Positions 62,376-64,000 of a stretch of DNA of 64,000 nucleotides are shown one piece after another. Position numbers and translations under genes: made by a program. Source of the DNA: an uncultured Bacilli bacterium. GTDB taxonomy: Bacteria; Bacillota_I; Bacilli_A; RF39; UBA660. Within the stretch, counting starts at the first letter, position 1; every line of letters starts with the position of its first letter. The stretch is from the NCBI GenBank assembly GCA_934163035.1, contig CAKPJX010000004.1, positions 1-64,000 of the forward strand, read 5' to 3'. The notes below the pieces were generated by a model. The model saw only the letters and a program-made list of their open reading frames with translations. It searched no databases and was not told the DNA's origin.

Positions 62376-63650
62376 ATGTTTGTAGATGAGGTAAACATTA
62401 AAGTTGAAGCTGGTGATGGTGGAGATGGTTGTACAGCTTTTAGAAGAGAAAAATATGTACCTATGGGTGGCCCATATGGTGGTAATGGTGGGCATGGTTC
62501 AGATATAATATTCAAGGTTGATGAAGGACTACATACACTACTAGACCTTCGTTACCAAAAGACAATTAAAGGTAAAAAAGGTGAAAATGGTAGAGGAAAA
62601 AATCAACATGGTAAAGGAGCAGCGCCAATAATTATAAAAGTACCACAAGGAACAGTAGTAACAGATATTGACACTAATTTAGTAATAGCTGATTTATCTA
62701 GAAAGGATCAAGAAGAGTTAATTGCTAAAGGTGGACGTGGAGGAAGAGGAAATACAGCTTTTAAAACTCAGACCAATACTGCTCCAAACTACTCTGAAAA
62801 GGGTGAAGAAGGAGAAAAAAGGAATTTAAAAGTAGAAGTAAAGCTTTTAGCAGATGTAGGACTAGTTGGCTTACCAAGTGTTGGAAAAAGTACTATAATC
62901 TCATGTGTTTCCAAATCAAAACCTAAAATAGCCTCATATCACTTTACAACCATAACTCCAAATCTAGGCGTAGTTAAATCATCATCTGGAGATAGCTTTG
63001 TTATGGCTGACTTACCAGGATTAATAGAAGGGGCATCACTTGGAGAAGGGCTTGGTGATAAATTTTTAAGACATATTGAAAGAACCAGAATAATAGCCCA
63101 TGTTATTGATATGAGTGGTAGTGAAATGCGTGATCCATATGCTGACTATTGCCTAATAAATAAAGAATTAAAAGAATTTAATGAAAAATTGATGGATAAG
63201 CCTCAAATAATAATAGCTAATAAAATGGACTTAGAAAATGCTAAAGAAAATCTAGAAGAATTTAAAAAGAAAGTAGATTGCGAAATATATGAAGTAAGTG
63301 CCGCAACTAATACAGGACTACAAAAAGTTATAGATAGATTAAGTGAGTTATTAAAAGAAATACCTAAAAAAGAATTATATGATGATAATCAAATAGAAAA
63401 TCACATTCTATACAAATTTGAAAAAGAAGAACCATATACTATAACAAAAGAAGAAGAAAATGTTTGGTCAATTTCAGGTAAAGAAGTAGAAAGAATCTTT
63501 AAAATGACTAAATTTAATAGTGAAGAAGCCATTTATCGCTTCGCTAAAAAATTAAAAAGACTAGGTATTGATGATAAATTAGCATCACTTGGTGCTAAAG
63601 AAGGAGACCAAGTACGAATCTTAGACTTCTATTTTGATTATAAAGATTAA
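62376..63650 (+). CDS. obgE: GTPase ObgE (CgtA)
   Basis: An essential GTPase in 50S assembly and stress control. 424 residues in three parts: the glycine-rich Obg fold (about 1-157: VEAGDGGDGCTAFRREK, GGPYGGNGGHG, GKGGRGGRGNTAFKTQTN), the G domain (about 158-335: G165-L-P-S-V-G-K-S, switch region YHFTTITPNLG, DLPGLIEGA, NKMD, SAAT) and a C-terminal OCT domain (about 345-424) ending in LASLGAKEGDQVRILDFYFDY, typical of Firmicutes. The ATG at 62376 (MFVDEV) is chosen because AAAGGAGGGG lies just before it; the ATG at 62340 lies within the terminator hairpin. Obg follows rpmA in many genomes. Confidence 0.96.
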   Translation: MFVDEVNIKVEAGDGGDGCTAFRREKYVPMGGPYGGNGGHGSDIIFKVDEGLHTLLDLRYQKTIKGKKGENGRGKNQHGKGAAPIIIKVPQGTVVTDIDTNLVIADLSRKDQEELIAKGGRGGRGNTAFKTQTNTAPNYSEKGEEGEKRNLKVEVKLLADVGLVGLPSVGKSTIISCVSKSKPKIASYHFTTITPNLGVVKSSSGDSFVMADLPGLIEGASLGEGLGDKFLRHIERTRIIAHVIDMSGSEMRDPYADYCLINKELKEFNEKLMDKPQIIIANKMDLENAKENLEEFKKKVDCEIYEVSAATNTGLQKVIDRLSELLKEIPKKELYDDNQIENHILYKFEKEEPYTITKEEENVWSISGKEVERIFKMTKFNSEEAIYRFAKKLKRLGIDDKLASLGAKEGDQVRILDFYFDYKD

Positions 63651-63665
63651 AAGGAGTAGATTAAA

Positions 63666-64000
63666 ATGCTAAAAGTATCTACCTTTAATATTCAAAATGA
63701 TTATGGTAAAGATCTAACTAAAAATAAGCAAATTATAGATTATATAATAAGTAATAAAATAGATATTATAGGAGTCCAAGAACTATTTAAACAAACTGCT
63801 AAAGATCTAGAAAATAAACTAAAAAAAGAAAATTATCATATAACTGGATTTTATAGATATAAATTGCCTTTCTTAAAAAAGTACAATGAGAAAAACGCAA
63901 TTATAACTAATAAAGACATAATAGACACTAAAACCTATTATTTACCATTTATCCCATCATTCACAAAAAGAGTATTAACTAAAACTATAATAAAGTATAA
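63666..64000 (+). CDS. Endonuclease/exonuclease/phosphatase-family protein, 3' end cut by window edge
   Basis: The frame opens with ATG at 63666 (AAAAGGAG upstream, 15 bases after obgE) and is open to the end, giving 111 residues. MLKVSTFNIQND, DIIGVQELF (the metal-binding Glu of this fold) and the later KNAIITNK segment match the N-terminal half of the EEP superfamily (DNase I/exonuclease III/sphingomyelinase-like). The catalytic His and Asp would be downstream, so substrate class cannot be told. Confidence 0.75.
   Translation, partial: MLKVSTFNIQNDYGKDLTKNKQIIDYIISNKIDIIGVQELFKQTAKDLENKLKKENYHITGFYRYKLPFLKKYNEKNAIITNKDIIDTKTYYLPFIPSFTKRVLTKTIIKY

Overview
This window reads as chromosome from a very AT-rich, walled bacterium of the Firmicutes (Bacilli-like). 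It has strong sigma-A type promoters (TTGACA, 17-nt spacer, TATAAT), AGGAGG-type ribosome binding sites, compact plus-strand operons, a Prp-processed L27, YceD-rpmF, AddAB and PASTA-type penicillin-binding proteins. TGA is used as a stop (for example at 5238-5240), so this is the standard bacterial code and not a mycoplasma code. The gene mix (arginine deiminase fermentation, acetate kinase, many lineage-specific membrane-anchored proteins, a split dcw cluster) would suit one of the uncultured gut Bacilli lineages related to the Mollicutes. That placement is inference. All genes seen lie on the plus strand; both window ends cut a gene.

Layout. 1-5240: division and wall genes rsmH (5' cut), ftsL and a PASTA class B PBP, followed by three small membrane-anchored proteins. 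5258-8453: an unknown membrane protein, ackA and a CmpB-like membrane protein, each a separate unit. 8502-14791: a five-gene operon (binding-protein/vWA fusion, XpaC, second anchored binding protein, TelA, CbbX-like AAA ATPase) that looks like a membrane-associated stress machine. 14831-21782: arginine fermentation (arcA, arcB, a carbamate kinase fused to a YfcC-type antiporter) followed by an amino-acid ABC transporter whose binding protein and permease are fused. 21891-23795: second PASTA PBP. 23961-25765: an ABC-F protein behind a leader peptide and four mutually exclusive RNA stems, which looks like drug-inducible transcription attenuation. 25852-34615: unknown coiled-coil protein, mraY, a transglutaminase-like protein, ftsW, a VanY-type carboxypeptidase and an unknown with a J-like segment. 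34752-39930: two sister surface proteins made of Ig-like repeats, one ending in an M23 peptidase and the other in a propeller-like domain. 39970-44997: two flavoproteins, a MYG1-family protein, a membrane-anchored protein, yceD and rpmF. 45010-49862: a 1583-residue prepilin-like protein with internal Ig-like repeats. 49915-55355: addB-addA. 55451-58360: two unknown genes. 58392-61211: a small prepilin-like protein and a secreted lipase-like protein. 61276-64000: L21 leader, rplU, prp, rpmA, obgE and the start of an endonuclease/exonuclease/phosphatase-family gene.

Most notable points. (1) Ribosomal protein L32 begins with the same hydrophobic pre-sequence that precedes L27 and is removed by Prp; cleavage at the same F|A bond would leave the normal mature L32 N-terminus, and prp lies in the same window. 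(2) The ABC-F leader has a 19-codon reading frame whose end overlaps the first of four competing stems, the last being a terminator just before the Shine-Dalgarno. (3) Carbamate kinase and the antiporter of the arginine pathway are one polypeptide. (4) The vWA/XpaC/binding protein/TelA/AAA operon has two solute-binding-like proteins but no transporter. (5) Prepilin signals sit on proteins unlike ordinary pilins. No tRNA, rRNA, CRISPR array, insertion sequence or prophage was recognised.
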